A stretch of DNA of 64,000 bases from Methanoregula sp. PtaU1.Bin051 (GCA_002067895.1 MVRE01000003.1:1-64000); one strand, 5' to 3'. Shown: positions 25,068 through 36,000, numbered from the stretch's first letter. The notes: a model not told the origin generated them from the letters alone. Numbers and translations: made by a program.

Positions 25068-26018
25068 TCAGTTCTTTTCAATTACCTTGGAAAACGGGAT
25101 GTTTCCGGCCCCGATTTCAGTTTTTATATCAATACCCTGTTCAACGGTATTTCCGATAAAATTCAGCCCGCTGAAAGCCACGATCGAAAGGCGGTATGGA
25201 TTTGGAGGGAGATTGAATACCTGATTGCCCATAGTAACTGGAAATGCAAAACCGCACTTCTTCATTGTCTGAATCGTTCTTTTAACATTTTGCAGGGCAG
25301 AGGAAGGCACTTCTCTTACATTGGCAAGCGCAATACCTGATTTTGTCCGGCAAAAGTTTGAGATCGAGGTAAGGCCGGACGATATGAACAACTCCAGTGG
25401 ATCGATTGTTGTACCGCGATATCCTATCAGGTCAACGAACCGTTGCGGGGAGCCCTCGGATATCTGCAGCCTCCCCCCAAAGGCCATTCTGACAGGGATA
25501 CCATTTCTCTGAAAAACCCCATCCATTGAGATGCTACATACCGTTATAAGTCCTGCAGAACCATGAGGTATCCGCGGATCATGATCGACAATCCGATAGG
25601 AAGAGAAAAAACCGCAACCCGTCGCCACGACTTCATCGAAGGTTTTCTGGACCTGATCGAGTGATTCTTCGGGCACGATAGAAAGATTATAGGCAACATC
25701 CCCGGTGCTGGTCTTCGGATCAAATGTACTCCTGTAAGCCAAGCGCTCAAGTTTTGAGATGATAAATCCGATGCGATCATCGACGAGGGCACTATCTGTT
25801 TCCTGAAATCCTGAAGGTGTAAGGACCCGTCCTTGGTTTCCAATCTTTTCGGTAAAACCCATGGCATCAAGATAGCTTAGGTAATACTGGACAGCCCGGT
25901 CGCTCAGGATAAAACCCCGCTCGGCCATGAGTTCCGAGAGACGCTTTGCTCCCATCGGTTCTTGGTGGTCTTTGAGTATCCGGAGGATTTCGATATATTT
26001 GCGTTCGGTGCGAATCAT
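25068..26018 (-). CDS. NrpR-like transcriptional repressor (winged helix plus one NRD/DUF128 domain)
   Basis: This 316-residue protein has an N-terminal winged helix (residues about 5-65: YIEILRILKDHQEPMGAKRL then RAVQYYLSYLDAMGFTEKI). One NrpR regulatory domain follows (about 80-316, with VGDVAYNLSIVPEES-like and GSAGLITVCSISMDGVFQRNG segments). NrpR represses nitrogen-assimilation genes in methanogens and is released by 2-oxoglutarate. The single-domain architecture matches the NrpRI type of Methanosarcina rather than the two-domain NrpR of Methanococcus. It is convergent with the FtsZ-like gene (9 bp apart) and directly downstream of dut. What it controls here is unknown. Confidence 0.85.
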   Translation of the reverse strand: MIRTERKYIEILRILKDHQEPMGAKRLSELMAERGFILSDRAVQYYLSYLDAMGFTEKIGNQGRVLTPSGFQETDSALVDDRIGFIISKLERLAYRSTFDPKTSTGDVAYNLSIVPEESLDQVQKTFDEVVATGCGFFSSYRIVDHDPRIPHGSAGLITVCSISMDGVFQRNGIPVRMAFGGRLQISEGSPQRFVDLIGYRGTTIDPLELFISSGLTSISNFCRTKSGIALANVREVPSSALQNVKRTIQTMKKCGFAFPVTMGNQVFNLPPNPYRLSIVAFSGLNFIGNTVEQGIDIKTEIGAGNIPFSKVIEKN

Positions 26019-26020
26019 TC

Positions 26021-26458
26021 CTATCGTGCCCCTACAACACCTTTGCTATCCTGGTACCGCCCTCCATACAGGCGGTCTCCACCTCTCACTTCATGAAGCA
26101 CCATCTGCACAACCCGTTCGTTATGCTGAATCTCAAGGTCAACATCGCCGAAGTTTGTCAAGCAAAGGGTTAATTGTCCACGGAATCCGGGATCGACAAA
26201 GCCTCCACCTAGGAGAATGCCCTTTCTCCCGAATGACGAACGACAACGGAGTGTCCCGGCAAGATCTTCCGGAAGCTCAACCCATTCAAGGGTCGGCAGA
26301 AGGGTGCACCTTCCCCGGCTTAGGAGCAGGTCTTCTCCGGCGCGGAGGTCATATGATGCGGGCTGCTGGCATTCGTCACTGTAAGGACGGATGACGAGAT
26401 TTCCTGGCTGAGAGCCATGGGCAAGACGCCGGCGGATTTCAGTTCCGGACAGGATCAT
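26021..26458 (-). CDS. dut: Probable dUTPase (dCTP deaminase family, archaeal dUTPase subfamily)
   Basis: A 145-residue trimeric-fold protein of the dCTP deaminase/dUTPase superfamily. It shows PASYDLRAGEDLLLSRG, the LRCRSSFGRKGILL motif with the conserved RSS-x-x-R, and GGGFVDPGFRGQLTLCLTN. In true dCTP deaminases the last motif carries a catalytic glutamate (as in TLE or VLE); here that position is cysteine (TLC), so deamination is unlikely and dUTP hydrolysis is the better call. It removes dUTP and supplies dUMP for thymidylate synthesis; a thymidylate synthase gene lies 10 kb away. It sits 2 bp upstream of the NrpR-like gene, probably in one transcript. Confidence 0.82.
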   Translation of the reverse strand: MILSGTEIRRRLAHGSQPGNLVIRPYSDECQQPASYDLRAGEDLLLSRGRCTLLPTLEWVELPEDLAGTLRCRSSFGRKGILLGGGFVDPGFRGQLTLCLTNFGDVDLEIQHNERVVQMVLHEVRGGDRLYGGRYQDSKGVVGAR

Positions 26459-26467
26459 CCATTAGTG

Positions 26468-26510
26468 TTTCTGGTAAAAACACTTAATAACTTTTGATGT
26501 AAACCAGAAA
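26468..26510. promoter_or_regulatory. Inverted repeat between dut and tRNA-Arg
   Basis: TTTCTGGT (26468-26475) and ACCAGAAA (26503-26510) are a perfect 8-bp inverted repeat 27 bp apart. They flank an AT-rich stretch (ACTTAATAAC) that is in place to serve as the tRNA promoter and lie just before the dut start. Confidence 0.4.
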
Positions 26511-26513
26511 GAC

Positions 26514-26585
26514 GGATCCATGGGGTAGAGGATATCCTCTTGGGCTTCGGACCCAAGGACGCGGGTTCGATTCCCGCTGGGTCCG
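26514..26585 (+). tRNA. tRNA-Arg (TCG)
   Basis: The acceptor arms GGATCCA (26514-26520) and TGGGTCC (26578-26584) pair with one T-G wobble, followed by discriminator G. The anticodon arm is TTGGG-CTTCGGA-CCCAA with anticodon TCG. The T arm is GCGGG-TTCGATT-CCCGC. CCA is not encoded and no intron is present. Confidence 0.95.
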
Positions 26586-26663
26586 CTAGTTTTTGCATTC
26601 ATTCAGCTGTTGGCCCGAAAAGATGTTTGATGAAAATCGATGGGAAATGTTTTTCATACTTGT

Positions 26664-29600
26664 TTATTCGAGTTTGATGTACGCCTTTCCTTGGGCACCG
26701 ACAGTTACCGGGGCCAGTAGGGTCTCCCGGTCATTGGGGGCATCAGGAGCGCTTGCGTCGACGCGTATGAGATAACCTCCGGCAGGCAATGACCGGACGT
26801 CTAGATTGGAGTAGTCAACTACCGCCGCCTTGGTGACAAAATTTGTATCAAAAAGCGTCCACGTATTACCTCCGTCGGAAGAATATGACACTCTCTCGGT
26901 AACCATAGAATCGCCAGTATATGCAATGTTCCATTCCAGAGGCATGAAGTCTGTAATAACACCGGCTTTTGTGCAGCGGAGGTTAGAGACGTCCAGAGAT
27001 GCTGATACCGTTGCAGTGTTTGTCAGGTTGGGGACAACGGTGATAAAAGTATGCGGGAGCGTCAGTGTCGATGAGCCACCATTCATGCTGATGATAGATC
27101 CTGGACCAAAGATGTCAATCGTTCCATTCACGTTTTCGGCGACACGGAAACGGAATTTTGTTTCCCATGTCTGATTGATCGATATATTTCCGGCATTGAA
27201 ACTAAGCTTGGTGTCGCTGTTCCATTCATTCGTCTGGTTGAAGCTGTACGGGTAGCTGGAATAATTCCCGATAAGGGGTTCCACATCGGCATATGACGAA
27301 GGTATAAGAACCGGTTCGGGCAATGGCGATGCTGTTTTATTATAACTGTTTACCCATGTTGAGACCGGCTTTTCATACACATAGGTCAATAGGGTCTTAC
27401 CATCAGTCGTGGTTGTCTCATTATTATAGGTGATATTGATATTTTGGAATGAAAGTTCCATGCTGGTGTCCACACTCGCTTCGGTTCTCAGCGCGCCAGC
27501 AATCTCTGTATATACATCGGCAATATCCGTTGACGATGCCCAGAAGTATTTGCCACCAGTGCCTTCTGCCAGTATCTCGAGTGTCTCCCTTCCACCGGAA
27601 GAGATATCGCTTCCGTAGGCAATGGAATAAATGGTAATTCCGTTATTCTTAGCATAATTCGACATATTCTGGTTACTGGTTGTGCCGGTACCCAGACCCG
27701 CGTATTGATAATAATTTTGTGTGAGATCGCCATATGATGTCGCAGTATTGGTGGAACCGGTCCCCCGTGCTAGAGGATCGCCATAATAGTTATAGTCCCC
27801 GTCAGAGAGAAGGATTATTGCTTTAACACTATTTGACCTTCCATGGGCAATCATTTCGTTGATGGCTGTAAATAAGCCCTGTCGCATCGGTGTCCCGCTA
27901 TAGGGGATTATTCTGTTGATTGTATCACTGATTGTCGTTGGCGAATTCGTAAGACCACTGTCGAGCGTTGCATAGTCGCTATATGTGTGTTTTCCCGGGC
28001 TGTCTGAAATACCACCCGGATAATTCGCGGCTATATAGGCTGCATCATCGGTAGTAGTTGTATCAGTTCCCGGACCCAAATAGGGAACGCCCCAGTTTTT
28101 ATACGAGACTGCCTCGGCAAGGCCTTTCTGGCCAAACGATACAAGTCCGATATAATCACGGATAAAACTCATGCTCCCGACAAACTCGTTCTCGGCATTC
28201 ATGACTTCCACCATCCGGTCCGGATTATCGTACATCATGCTGCCGGAACGATCAGTACAGAGAATGGCATCGATCGGTTTTGGCCGAAGAGCCCATCCGT
28301 CACCGATCAATTCGATATGCACGTCAAAAGTTTCATTTGGCGTAACGACAGCCGGACTCACGCTCGTCCGTACGCGGAGATAAGGATAATTTTTAAAGGT
28401 GACGATAACAGATCCTGTCGAACTGCCCCACTGGGCGAGAATCGTTGCTGTTCCACTGGCAGTCTCGTTGTAATCTACTCCAGAGGTGGGAAATGCACCA
28501 GGATAGAACGGGACGATCGCGTTGCCATCTGCATCTGTTATCGCTGTCGCGCTTGTCTGGTAAGATGTTGACGAGAATGATGGCAGAGAGGTTAATGGTG
28601 TTACACTTGTAGATGATGAGATAGTGAAAACAACAGTTTCGTTGGGAACCCCGTTGCCTTTAATATCCATTACTTTACCGATTATCGATCCGGCCTCGGC
28701 ACCGGGAACATCCCAGCTTGCCATCGTTTCAGGATTTGCTGCAACCAGCATATTTGTTGGTTCGGTGTTGACGAATTCGGCATTAAGGTAAACGATCAGA
28801 CTGCTGTTGTCTACAGCAATCGCCGAAAGAGTATAAGTTCCGGCCGTGTCCTTTGGTCCGTATGTTGCCAAGATTTGTCCCAACGAGTTACTACGAAGCA
28901 GTTCTGATTCACCAATCGATGAATTAACCCATATCGTGCGGTTTCCCGCAGGATTGCCAAATGAGTCGTAAAGTATGTACTGGAGGTAGAATTTATCAAT
29001 ACCATTTGCATACACATAGGGCTGCGGAGTAATATCACCGGTCATTGAATACGGAATACCTTCGGAAACACCGACAATCGTACGGTACCTTTCAGCACTT
29101 GGTATGCTTCCCAGTGTTCCCATGTATATGATGTTATCCCCAGAAACGGTGTCAACTTTACAGATCACAGAAACCGTACCTGCTCCATTCACCGGTAATG
29201 TGATCGAAGCAGGATATCCGATACCGTTGTAGAATCCCGCTCCACCAAGAGGCGAGCCGACAACAAGGCTGATATTTTCCCTGATGTTCCGGTCATCAAC
29301 AGGATTGCCCCACTTGTCTTTGATGTCGATCGTGATCGGCGTTGTTGTATTTACGATGACCTCTCCGTCATAATCCCAGACTGTTGTATAAGGGGTATCA
29401 TGATCGATTTTCTGAGTATAGGTATACTGCATGGCAGGAATTGTTGCCGTAATATTAACAGAACCGCTCTTGGAACTTGCCTTAAATGTTGCCGACGCTT
29501 TACCATCCAAATCGGTGTTTTGTTGAAGGGGGGTCAAAGTTCCGTAAACAGGATCAACGACAGAGAAAGTGACAAGTGTTGTATCGGGTACACTGCATGA

Positions 29601-29774
29601 ACCACTGGAATTTGTAATATATGCCGTAAGAACTGAAGTATCGACAGTGTTTGCGACCACCCATTCTTTACTGCTCGTGAAGTTTACGATTTTATCACCG
29701 ATACAGGCAGCCGATGCGGCCGTAATGGCAAGGGCTAACGCCAATATAATGAGCGGCACCACTTTCCATGACAT
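26664..29774 (-). CDS. Secreted surface protein with Ig-like repeats and a von Willebrand factor A domain
   Basis: A 1036-residue exported protein. The signal peptide covers about residues 1-24 (MSWKVVPLIILALALAITAA). At least four Big/invasin-type Ig-like repeats follow (to about residue 470), each with an N-P-V/A-x-N-like turn such as DKWGNPVDDRN, DSFGNPAGNRT and DIKGNGVPNETV. A vWA domain (about 490-790) has the metal-binding motif CTDRSGSM, a threonine in SGTPMRQGL and an aspartate in LLSDGDYN. The C-terminal region is beta-rich, with no anchor helix or PGF signal, so it may stay attached through other proteins. The ATG at 29774 is chosen to start the signal peptide. Own promoter at 29812-29825; adhesion or cell contact is likely. 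Confidence 0.82.
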   Translation of the reverse strand: MSWKVVPLIILALALAITAASAACIGDKIVNFTSSKEWVVANTVDTSVLTAYITNSSGSCSVPDTTLVTFSVVDPVYGTLTPLQQNTDLDGKASATFKASSKSGSVNITATIPAMQYTYTQKIDHDTPYTTVWDYDGEVIVNTTTPITIDIKDKWGNPVDDRNIRENISLVVGSPLGGAGFYNGIGYPASITLPVNGAGTVSVICKVDTVSGDNIIYMGTLGSIPSAERYRTIVGVSEGIPYSMTGDITPQPYVYANGIDKFYLQYILYDSFGNPAGNRTIWVNSSIGESELLRSNSLGQILATYGPKDTAGTYTLSAIAVDNSSLIVYLNAEFVNTEPTNMLVAANPETMASWDVPGAEAGSIIGKVMDIKGNGVPNETVVFTISSSTSVTPLTSLPSFSSTSYQTSATAITDADGNAIVPFYPGAFPTSGVDYNETASGTATILAQWGSSTGSVIVTFKNYPYLRVRTSVSPAVVTPNETFDVHIELIGDGWALRPKPIDAILCTDRSGSMMYDNPDRMVEVMNAENEFVGSMSFIRDYIGLVSFGQKGLAEAVSYKNWGVPYLGPGTDTTTTDDAAYIAANYPGGISDSPGKHTYSDYATLDSGLTNSPTTISDTINRIIPYSGTPMRQGLFTAINEMIAHGRSNSVKAIILLSDGDYNYYGDPLARGTGSTNTATSYGDLTQNYYQYAGLGTGTTSNQNMSNYAKNNGITIYSIAYGSDISSGGRETLEILAEGTGGKYFWASSTDIADVYTEIAGALRTEASVDTSMELSFQNINITYNNETTTTDGKTLLTYVYEKPVSTWVNSYNKTASPLPEPVLIPSSYADVEPLIGNYSSYPYSFNQTNEWNSDTKLSFNAGNISINQTWETKFRFRVAENVNGTIDIFGPGSIISMNGGSSTLTLPHTFITVVPNLTNTATVSASLDVSNLRCTKAGVITDFMPLEWNIAYTGDSMVTERVSYSSDGGNTWTLFDTNFVTKAAVVDYSNLDVRSLPAGGYLIRVDASAPDAPNDRETLLAPVTVGAQGKAYIKLE

Positions 29775-29811
29775 GGCAAATTCCCCGGGATTGAATAATT
29801 GCAATTCTTGT

Positions 29812-29825
29812 TATTTATATGTTTC
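29812..29825 (-). promoter_or_regulatory. TATA promoter of the vWA surface-protein gene
   Basis: The minus strand reads ATATAAATA (29820-29812) preceded by GGAAAC, an archaeal BRE/TATA pattern, about 40 bp upstream of the start at 29774. Confidence 0.6.
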
Positions 29826-29896
29826 CTTTGATCAAAAATCGGATTGTAAGTTTTATTCGGATAATTCTCAATAAAAAGCAGTAATTTATGATAGGA

Positions 29897-31288
29897 TCAG
29901 ATTTCATTCCGTCTTACAACATGCCTGCCCGGCTTATTACTTATATGCCGGATAATTGCAAATACCAGTAATACACCGATAGCACCAATAACGATCAACC
30001 CGATGAAACCCCAGTCAATGTTTCTCTCCAAGATTATCGTAGTGGATGATGTTGTATTGCCAATGATTACGGAATTCCGTACTGATACAGACTGGTATCC
30101 ATCCTTTTGTACGGTAATATTATTAACGGCATTGTACTTGACCAGTGTTGAGACCTCCCCGTTTTCACTGGAAAGACCGAGATCCTTACCGTTTACATAA
30201 ACCAAGGCTCCCGGTATGACTTTCTGGTCTTTATCCTGAACGAAAATTGTCAGGTTCACCTCTTCGTAGGGGAGGTCAATCGTGAACTCATCCCCCTGTT
30301 TGGATATGGTGATCGTCTCTTTCTGTGTTGCGTATCCCGGCTTGCGTACTTCCAGCTGGTAGGAGCCGGATGTTATTGTCCCCATCGTATATTTTCCATA
30401 CTTGTCAGTATAACCTGCAACTGCGTTATCAAGGTACACTGCTGCTCCTTCAACAGGCAACCGGTTTTCATCGTAAACGGAGATAAACGCACCTATAGGA
30501 ACCTTGGATATCTGGACGGTAAGAAGGGCTTCATCCACACTTATGGTTTTTCGTTCAACAAATGACTGGTATCCATCTTTTTTAACCTCAATGACATAGG
30601 GGTTCCCGCGGTCGATCTGAAGAATCAGGAAGCCCCGTGCATCCGTCTTTCCCCTCACTTCGGAGTCTATATATACGGCAGCGTCCTGCACGGGATTGTT
30701 GTCCTTATCGGTCACGATAATGGAAAACCGGTCACTCCTCATGAGCCAGTACTGCACAGCCTTGTTCTCTGTTCCGATCTCGATAGAGTTCAGCACTTGC
30801 GATTGGTAGGACGGTGCACTAATGGCAATATCATAGACGGTATTTGCTGTAACAGCATAGCTTACAAGCCCGTTACTGTCGGTCTTTTTTATATCTGTTG
30901 CATTATTGGTGGTCAGTTTGACTTCCGCGTTCGGTATCATCTCGAATGAATCGGAATCGTAAAGCTGCACCTTGAGAACAAGGGTTTTCCGGGTCATATT
31001 GACCAGAAGAGAGGTGACATTCATACCGACTGTGTCTTCCCAGTCTTCATACCCCACCTTCGTGACCCGGAGGTCCAGATCGGCAATCCCGCTATGAGTA
31101 ATCAGGATCGTACCACTGCTTGTCGTCCTGCCTATATTGACATTGTCAAGATATACAGTGGCCTGGGGGATAGTTGTATTATCCAGTACGTCCTGCACAG
31201 TGACCTGCAGGTCCGTCGCCTGTGCTGAGCCACAGAGCAGGATTAGCAGAAGCAGCGCAGGAAGGATGCGATATAAATGTTTATACAT
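29897..31288 (-). CDS. Membrane-anchored PEGA / carboxypeptidase-regulatory-like repeat protein
   Basis: A 463-residue protein with a signal peptide (MYKHLYRILPALLLLILLCG), a lumen-side array of about five beta-sandwich repeats, and one C-terminal helix (WGFIGLIVIGAIGVLLVFAI) followed by a basic tail, so it is anchored with a short cytoplasmic end. The repeats share a pattern with PVQDAAVYIDSEVRGKTDAR, PVEGAAVYLDNAVAGYTDKY and VIPGALVYVNGKDLGLSSEN, as in PEGA or CarboxypepD_reg-like domains. It starts at the ATG at 31288 behind GGGGAGGAT. It lies 40 bp after deoA on the same strand. Likely a cell-envelope component. Confidence 0.8.
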   Translation of the reverse strand: MYKHLYRILPALLLLILLCGSAQATDLQVTVQDVLDNTTIPQATVYLDNVNIGRTTSSGTILITHSGIADLDLRVTKVGYEDWEDTVGMNVTSLLVNMTRKTLVLKVQLYDSDSFEMIPNAEVKLTTNNATDIKKTDSNGLVSYAVTANTVYDIAISAPSYQSQVLNSIEIGTENKAVQYWLMRSDRFSIIVTDKDNNPVQDAAVYIDSEVRGKTDARGFLILQIDRGNPYVIEVKKDGYQSFVERKTISVDEALLTVQISKVPIGAFISVYDENRLPVEGAAVYLDNAVAGYTDKYGKYTMGTITSGSYQLEVRKPGYATQKETITISKQGDEFTIDLPYEEVNLTIFVQDKDQKVIPGALVYVNGKDLGLSSENGEVSTLVKYNAVNNITVQKDGYQSVSVRNSVIIGNTTSSTTIILERNIDWGFIGLIVIGAIGVLLVFAIIRHISNKPGRHVVRRNEI

Positions 31289-31328
31289 AGGTAAATATCC
31301 TCCCCTGCTCGTATTTAGGGGCATCGGT

Positions 31329-32855
31329 TCAGAATTCCCGTCCTGACGGGATTCGATCCAGAAGCATTCCTTCAACGAGAACAGGCATGAGCCTGCGTCC
31401 CTCTTCCAGTGCCTTCTGGAGCCTCCAGCTTCGATCTGCATAGATCGTAAACAAGGGTTCCCCGGCCTTAACCGGTGTCCCTTTCTTTGCATGGAGAAGG
31501 ATGCCGGCACCGGTATCGTGGGGAGCTCCCGCAATCCGGGCGAGCGTGATTAAGGATTGATTGTTCATTCCGATCACGTATCCCGATGCAGGGGCATTAA
31601 CTACAAACTGGTGCTCTCCGGGAGCAATGTCGTTTGATGTGACATCCGGGTTTCCTCCCTGGATCTCGATGATCCTGCGGAATTTTTCGAGCGCTTTTCC
31701 CTTCACAAGCAGGTCCTGTGCCATGAGGGCTCCAGTGCCCTGTGCAGCCTTTCCTGATATCTCGAATGCGATCCCGGCAAGGGCGATGCTTTTCTGGATG
31801 AATGAATTGGGTTCTTTCGCCCCTTCGAGGACCCTGAGCGCCTCCATTACTTCAAGTTTGGGGCCTATACTGTGCCCGACAGGGATATCACCGAATGTAA
31901 GGGCGCATTCGACCCGCATGTTGAGCCGTTCTCCCAGCTCGATGAATTCCCGGGCAAGTTTTCGTCCATCCTGCATGGTAGGAACCTTTGTATGTTCACC
32001 GACAGGGATATCGATGACAACGAGGTTTGCTCCGACGGCATACTTCTTTGCCATGACGCTTGCCAGCATCTGGCCGCGGGCATCGATCCTGAACGGGTAT
32101 TCCTGAAGGATAATTCTGTCGTCGGCCGGGGCTATATTTGTTGCACCGCCCCAGACAATGACTCCCCCGGCCTTCTCTGTCATCTGCTGGACCTCCGCGG
32201 CAGAAAATTCGACCGGGGCCAATACTTCCATGAGGTCGGCAGTACCCCCGGCACCGGTGATGGCGCGGGAGCTGGTCTTGGGAATCTTAAGCCCGCTAGC
32301 AGCAATCAGCGGGACAACAAGCAGCGAGATCTTGTTTCCGGGCACACCGCCAATGGAATGCTTATCGACAATTGGTTTTGTGGCGAACTTGATCTGCTCA
32401 CCGGTCTCAACCATCGCCCGTGTCAGGTGTTCCACTTCGTCCATGTCCATCGGGTTGATGTATGAGGCTGTGATGAATGCCGTGAGCTCTGCAGGTGAGA
32501 TGTCATCATTAACAACATCCCGCACGATGGTAAGCGTCTCCTCTTTGCTTAACCTGCCGCCATCCATTTTCTTCTTGATGTATTCTAAGGATGCCGGCCT
32601 TCCGGCCTCGCGTATCTCGACCCCTCCCCCGTCAGTTACCTGCAGTCGCTCGTTGGTTATGGCGTATATGCCGGCAGTCCCCTGCCGCGCAATTGTCGAT
32701 GTTGTGTCAACGAACGCCATCGCCGAAATCCCGTTTGCCGGGTTAATCACCTGAACCCGGTCGCCATCAAGAACACCGATACTGCGGGCATCAAGCCGGT
32801 TGAGCAGGACACCCCGTTTTGCAATGTCCAGAAGTTTTACGCTGAATTTTACCAT
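31329..32855 (-). CDS. deoA: AMP phosphorylase
   Basis: The enzyme releases adenine from AMP to give ribose 1,5-bisphosphate, the first step of the archaeal route that feeds nucleosides into type III Rubisco. The 508-residue length and the N-terminal ~85-residue domain ([20 protein letters not shown]) separate it from bacterial thymidine phosphorylase. The catalytic core shows [20 protein letters not shown] (phosphate site), [36 protein letters not shown] and [14 protein letters not shown]. The C-terminal alpha/beta domain ends near the stop. Neither Rubisco nor the isomerase gene is in the window. A TTTAAGG box near 32922 may be its promoter. Confidence 0.93.
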   Translation of the reverse strand: MVKFSVKLLDIAKRGVLLNRLDARSIGVLDGDRVQVINPANGISAMAFVDTTSTIARQGTAGIYAITNERLQVTDGGGVEIREAGRPASLEYIKKKMDGGRLSKEETLTIVRDVVNDDISPAELTAFITASYINPMDMDEVEHLTRAMVETGEQIKFATKPIVDKHSIGGVPGNKISLLVVPLIAASGLKIPKTSSRAITGAGGTADLMEVLAPVEFSAAEVQQMTEKAGGVIVWGGATNIAPADDRIILQEYPFRIDARGQMLASVMAKKYAVGANLVVIDIPVGEHTKVPTMQDGRKLAREFIELGERLNMRVECALTFGDIPVGHSIGPKLEVMEALRVLEGAKEPNSFIQKSIALAGIAFEISGKAAQGTGALMAQDLLVKGKALEKFRRIIEIQGGNPDVTSNDIAPGEHQFVVNAPASGYVIGMNNQSLITLARIAGAPHDTGAGILLHAKKGTPVKAGEPLFTIYADRSWRLQKALEEGRRLMPVLVEGMLLDRIPSGREF

Positions 32856-33007
32856 TGGCTGATCGCTCCTGCATCTCTTACCGATTCTGGATCTTTGTAA
32901 GGGAACTATCGAGCGCCGGCCTTAAATGCCCTCTGGATGCCCGATTCAGCAACAAAATGTATGAAATCAGAACATACCGTCAGGGATTTGTGCTGTCCTG
33001 ACTGTAT

Positions 33008-33023
33008 CAAAAAAGAAAAATTT
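33008..33023 (-). terminator. Poly-T terminator after the S-layer-like gene
   Basis: Just past the stop at 33037 the minus strand reads AAATTTTTCTTTTTT, a T-rich tract of the kind that ends archaeal transcripts. Confidence 0.65.
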
Positions 33024-33036
33024 AGGAGTTATCTGT

Positions 33037-36000
33037 TCAGTGCCGGCGTACGACAAGGAACGCAACTGCACCGAGACCGATCAGGGCGATAAACGCACCA
33101 AAGCCCGGCTGTGTCGGGGTCTTGGCGGGTTCTGCCGTGGTCGGGACTGCGGTTGTCGCGGCCGTTGTCGGGGCGGCCGTTGTCGGGGCGGCCGTTGTCG
33201 GGGCTGCAGTCGGGGCAGGGCCTTCAAGGACGTTGAACAGTGCAGTGCCGGTTGCTGCCGGCTGCTGGCTGACACGGTTTGCAGTCACAAGGTACTCGTC
33301 CGGTTTGAACGTTGCTGCGTCAACATCGAACGAGAGCTTGTTCATGCCTGTGTCGCCCTTCGCGACTTTCACGACACCGGTTGCACCACTGAACTCACCG
33401 CTCTGGCTCTTTTGAGTCGGCTTGAATGATGATGAATAGACTTCGAAGAGAACTTCGTCGTCAACTGCAAGGTTGGTCTGTGCGGTGATGGTGAACTTGT
33501 CACCAACATGGCGGTCGCCGATCGCGTCAATCCGGATTACAGGTGCTTCGACCAGGAACTGGAGCTTGGTGTAGGTATCGTCGACGTTCGGGTCGTTGAT
33601 GCCCTCAACCAGTGCTTCGGCTGCGTCAGATCCCTGGAGACTGCCGGTACCGCGGAGCAGGAAGATATCCTGACCTGCGCCACCAATACCACCAGCACCG
33701 GAACCGGACTGCAGGTTGCGTACGTATCCGTTGCCGCCTGGCGGGTCGCCGTTATAGACGATATCGAACTGGTCGTTCTGCATCGGGTGCTGGATGACTA
33801 CGAAGTACTGTCCGGCTGCCATGTTCTGGGTCGTTGCCTCGCGGACTTCGAACTCGAAGCTCGCGTCTGCATTAACACCGGTTGTGGTACGGGTCGCATA
33901 GTTCTTGCCCATGATCCACATGGCTACACCGGGGCCGGGCTTGCCTTCGGCAGTGCCGCGGACGAACAGCTTGTCACCCTGTGCGACGGTTGACTGGGAG
34001 ACCGTTGCCGAGACGAACGGCTTCTTGATGATGATGGAAACCGTGCCGTATGCAACGTTCTGCAGCTGGTTAGCCTGGTTCGGCCAGCTCACTGCATATA
34101 CCGTGTAGGTACCTGCATCGAGTGCCACCGTTGCCGTGCCCCAGCGGTAGTCCCAGGTGTGGTCGGCATTGACCGGGCGGACTGCAAAGCCTGCTGCCTG
34201 TGCGGTAGCCGGCGTTGCGGTCAGAATCTGGGCTGCTGCTGATCGCGGGTCGGTGTTGGTCATACTGGCACCAGTTGCCCACAGGTTGGGCCCGGTGATG
34301 TACACGTATGTGTTCTCGGTCTCGGTGTTGGTACCGGAGAACTTGACCTCTTCGCCAAGGTAGTAGCTGCCGTCACCGGATGCGGTGATGGTGACTGCGC
34401 CCTTCTCGACCTTGACGCTGACTTCATCGCTGAAGAAGTTGGCCATCTGCGGGTTCAGTCCTGAACCGCCTGCGGCAGTCTCGGTCGCGTTCTCGACACG
34501 GAACGTGTAGGTCTGTGCCTTGGTGTTGTTCGTGGTCACCCACTGGACGGTGCGGACACCGTTCTCATTGGTCTTGATCGCACAGTAATAGAACGAACCG
34601 TTATACGGAGCGCGGCCTACCTGTCCCCAGACGGTCGGGCCAGTAAGCTGGAGACCACTTGCGGCGTTTACTCTCGGCTGGATCTGCTTGTTCTGCGGGA
34701 CATACATGTTGCCCCAGGTGTTATCCCCAATACCCGAGATTGCTGCTGCATCTCTTGAATCAACCCATGGTGCAGTGTCGTTGTACACGCCTGCCTGGAA
34801 GGGTGATACCATCGGTGCCTGGTCGTCAAAGCCGCCGAGCATCGAGGTCGTGCCCTTGACCCAGACCCAGTAGATCGTGTTCGGTCTGCCGGTGACGGTC
34901 AGCGAGAACGCATTGCTGCGGACTACGGTGTCCTTGTCGGATTCGATCTTGACCGAGTCCGTGACGAGCTGGATGGTCTTTGCTTCTGAGACCGTCTTGC
35001 CTGTGTAATCGGCACCTGCGTTCTTGTACATGTCCTTCATCGTGTTCAGGTTCCACTCTGCGGTGATGGTGTAAGTACCAATCGGGTAGTAGCGCTGGTT
35101 GCTGTTGTCAACGGCGCCAGTCTGCCAGTTGAAGTTCTGTGTCGGGCCGCCGCCATTGATCAATGTACCGGATGTGGCTGTTCCCTGGCCGGTCGTGTTG
35201 CCCCAGAACCAGTTGATGTTGTCCACATACAGGTTGGTCAGCGGGATTGCTGCCTGGAACGCACCGGTTGAACCGTTATACAGGTTCGAGAGCGTTGCGC
35301 CGGTCGGGGTCTTGACCTTGATGTCGATGTAACCCTGCGGTGACCGGTTACCGACCCAGAAACCGCTCATGTTGTAGCCGTAGTAGGTGCCGTTCCACGT
35401 CATCTGTTCGATGTTAACCTGTGTTCCGCCTGCTGCGGGATCTTTCAGGTTGCCCCAGAGCGGGTTGAAATGGGTATACTTCTGTGCATCGTCATCGGGA
35501 CCGCCAGCGCCAGCCGAGGCCGAGGGCCAGAACCGGTTGTAGCGCGGGGTGAGGACGGGGTACCCGTTCGTGTCGACACGGAATGTCAGCCGGGTGCCGG
35601 AAACGACGTTCTTGCCTGAGACTTCCTTGTTCTGTTCAAGGTCCCAGACCTTAATGTCGAGCGTCGGGTCGAATACATACATGGCTACCGGCGAGTTGAA
35701 GATTGCCTTGCCATATGTGTAACAGTACCAGTTACCGGTCCTTGACTGGAAGTCCGTCGGGTTGACGTAGAAGCTCCAGTTGGTTGCTGAGATATCAATG
35801 ACCTTTTCAGGGGTCGTTGAGTCAATGGCGGCAGTGCTCGGCCACCATGCGATCATCGGCTGGGTGAGAGCGTTGGTCATCCTCGAAAGGTTGAGCTGGT
35901 TCTCACCAATAAAGACCGTAGTGCCTGGAGGCAGACCGTAAGTCGACACGTTGGCGGTAAGACCTGCGGATGCGGGCATTACAGCAACGAGGAGAAAAAC

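Noticed and set aside
26021-26458. dCTP deaminase as the product
   Set aside because: The catalytic glutamate position is cysteine and the protein is short, as in the archaeal dUTPase subfamily; called as dUTPase instead.
33120-33230. Repeated units in the S-layer gene as a possible CRISPR or minisatellite
   Set aside because: They are the in-frame PTTAA linker repeats before the PGF-CTERM anchor; no spacers or palindromic repeats.
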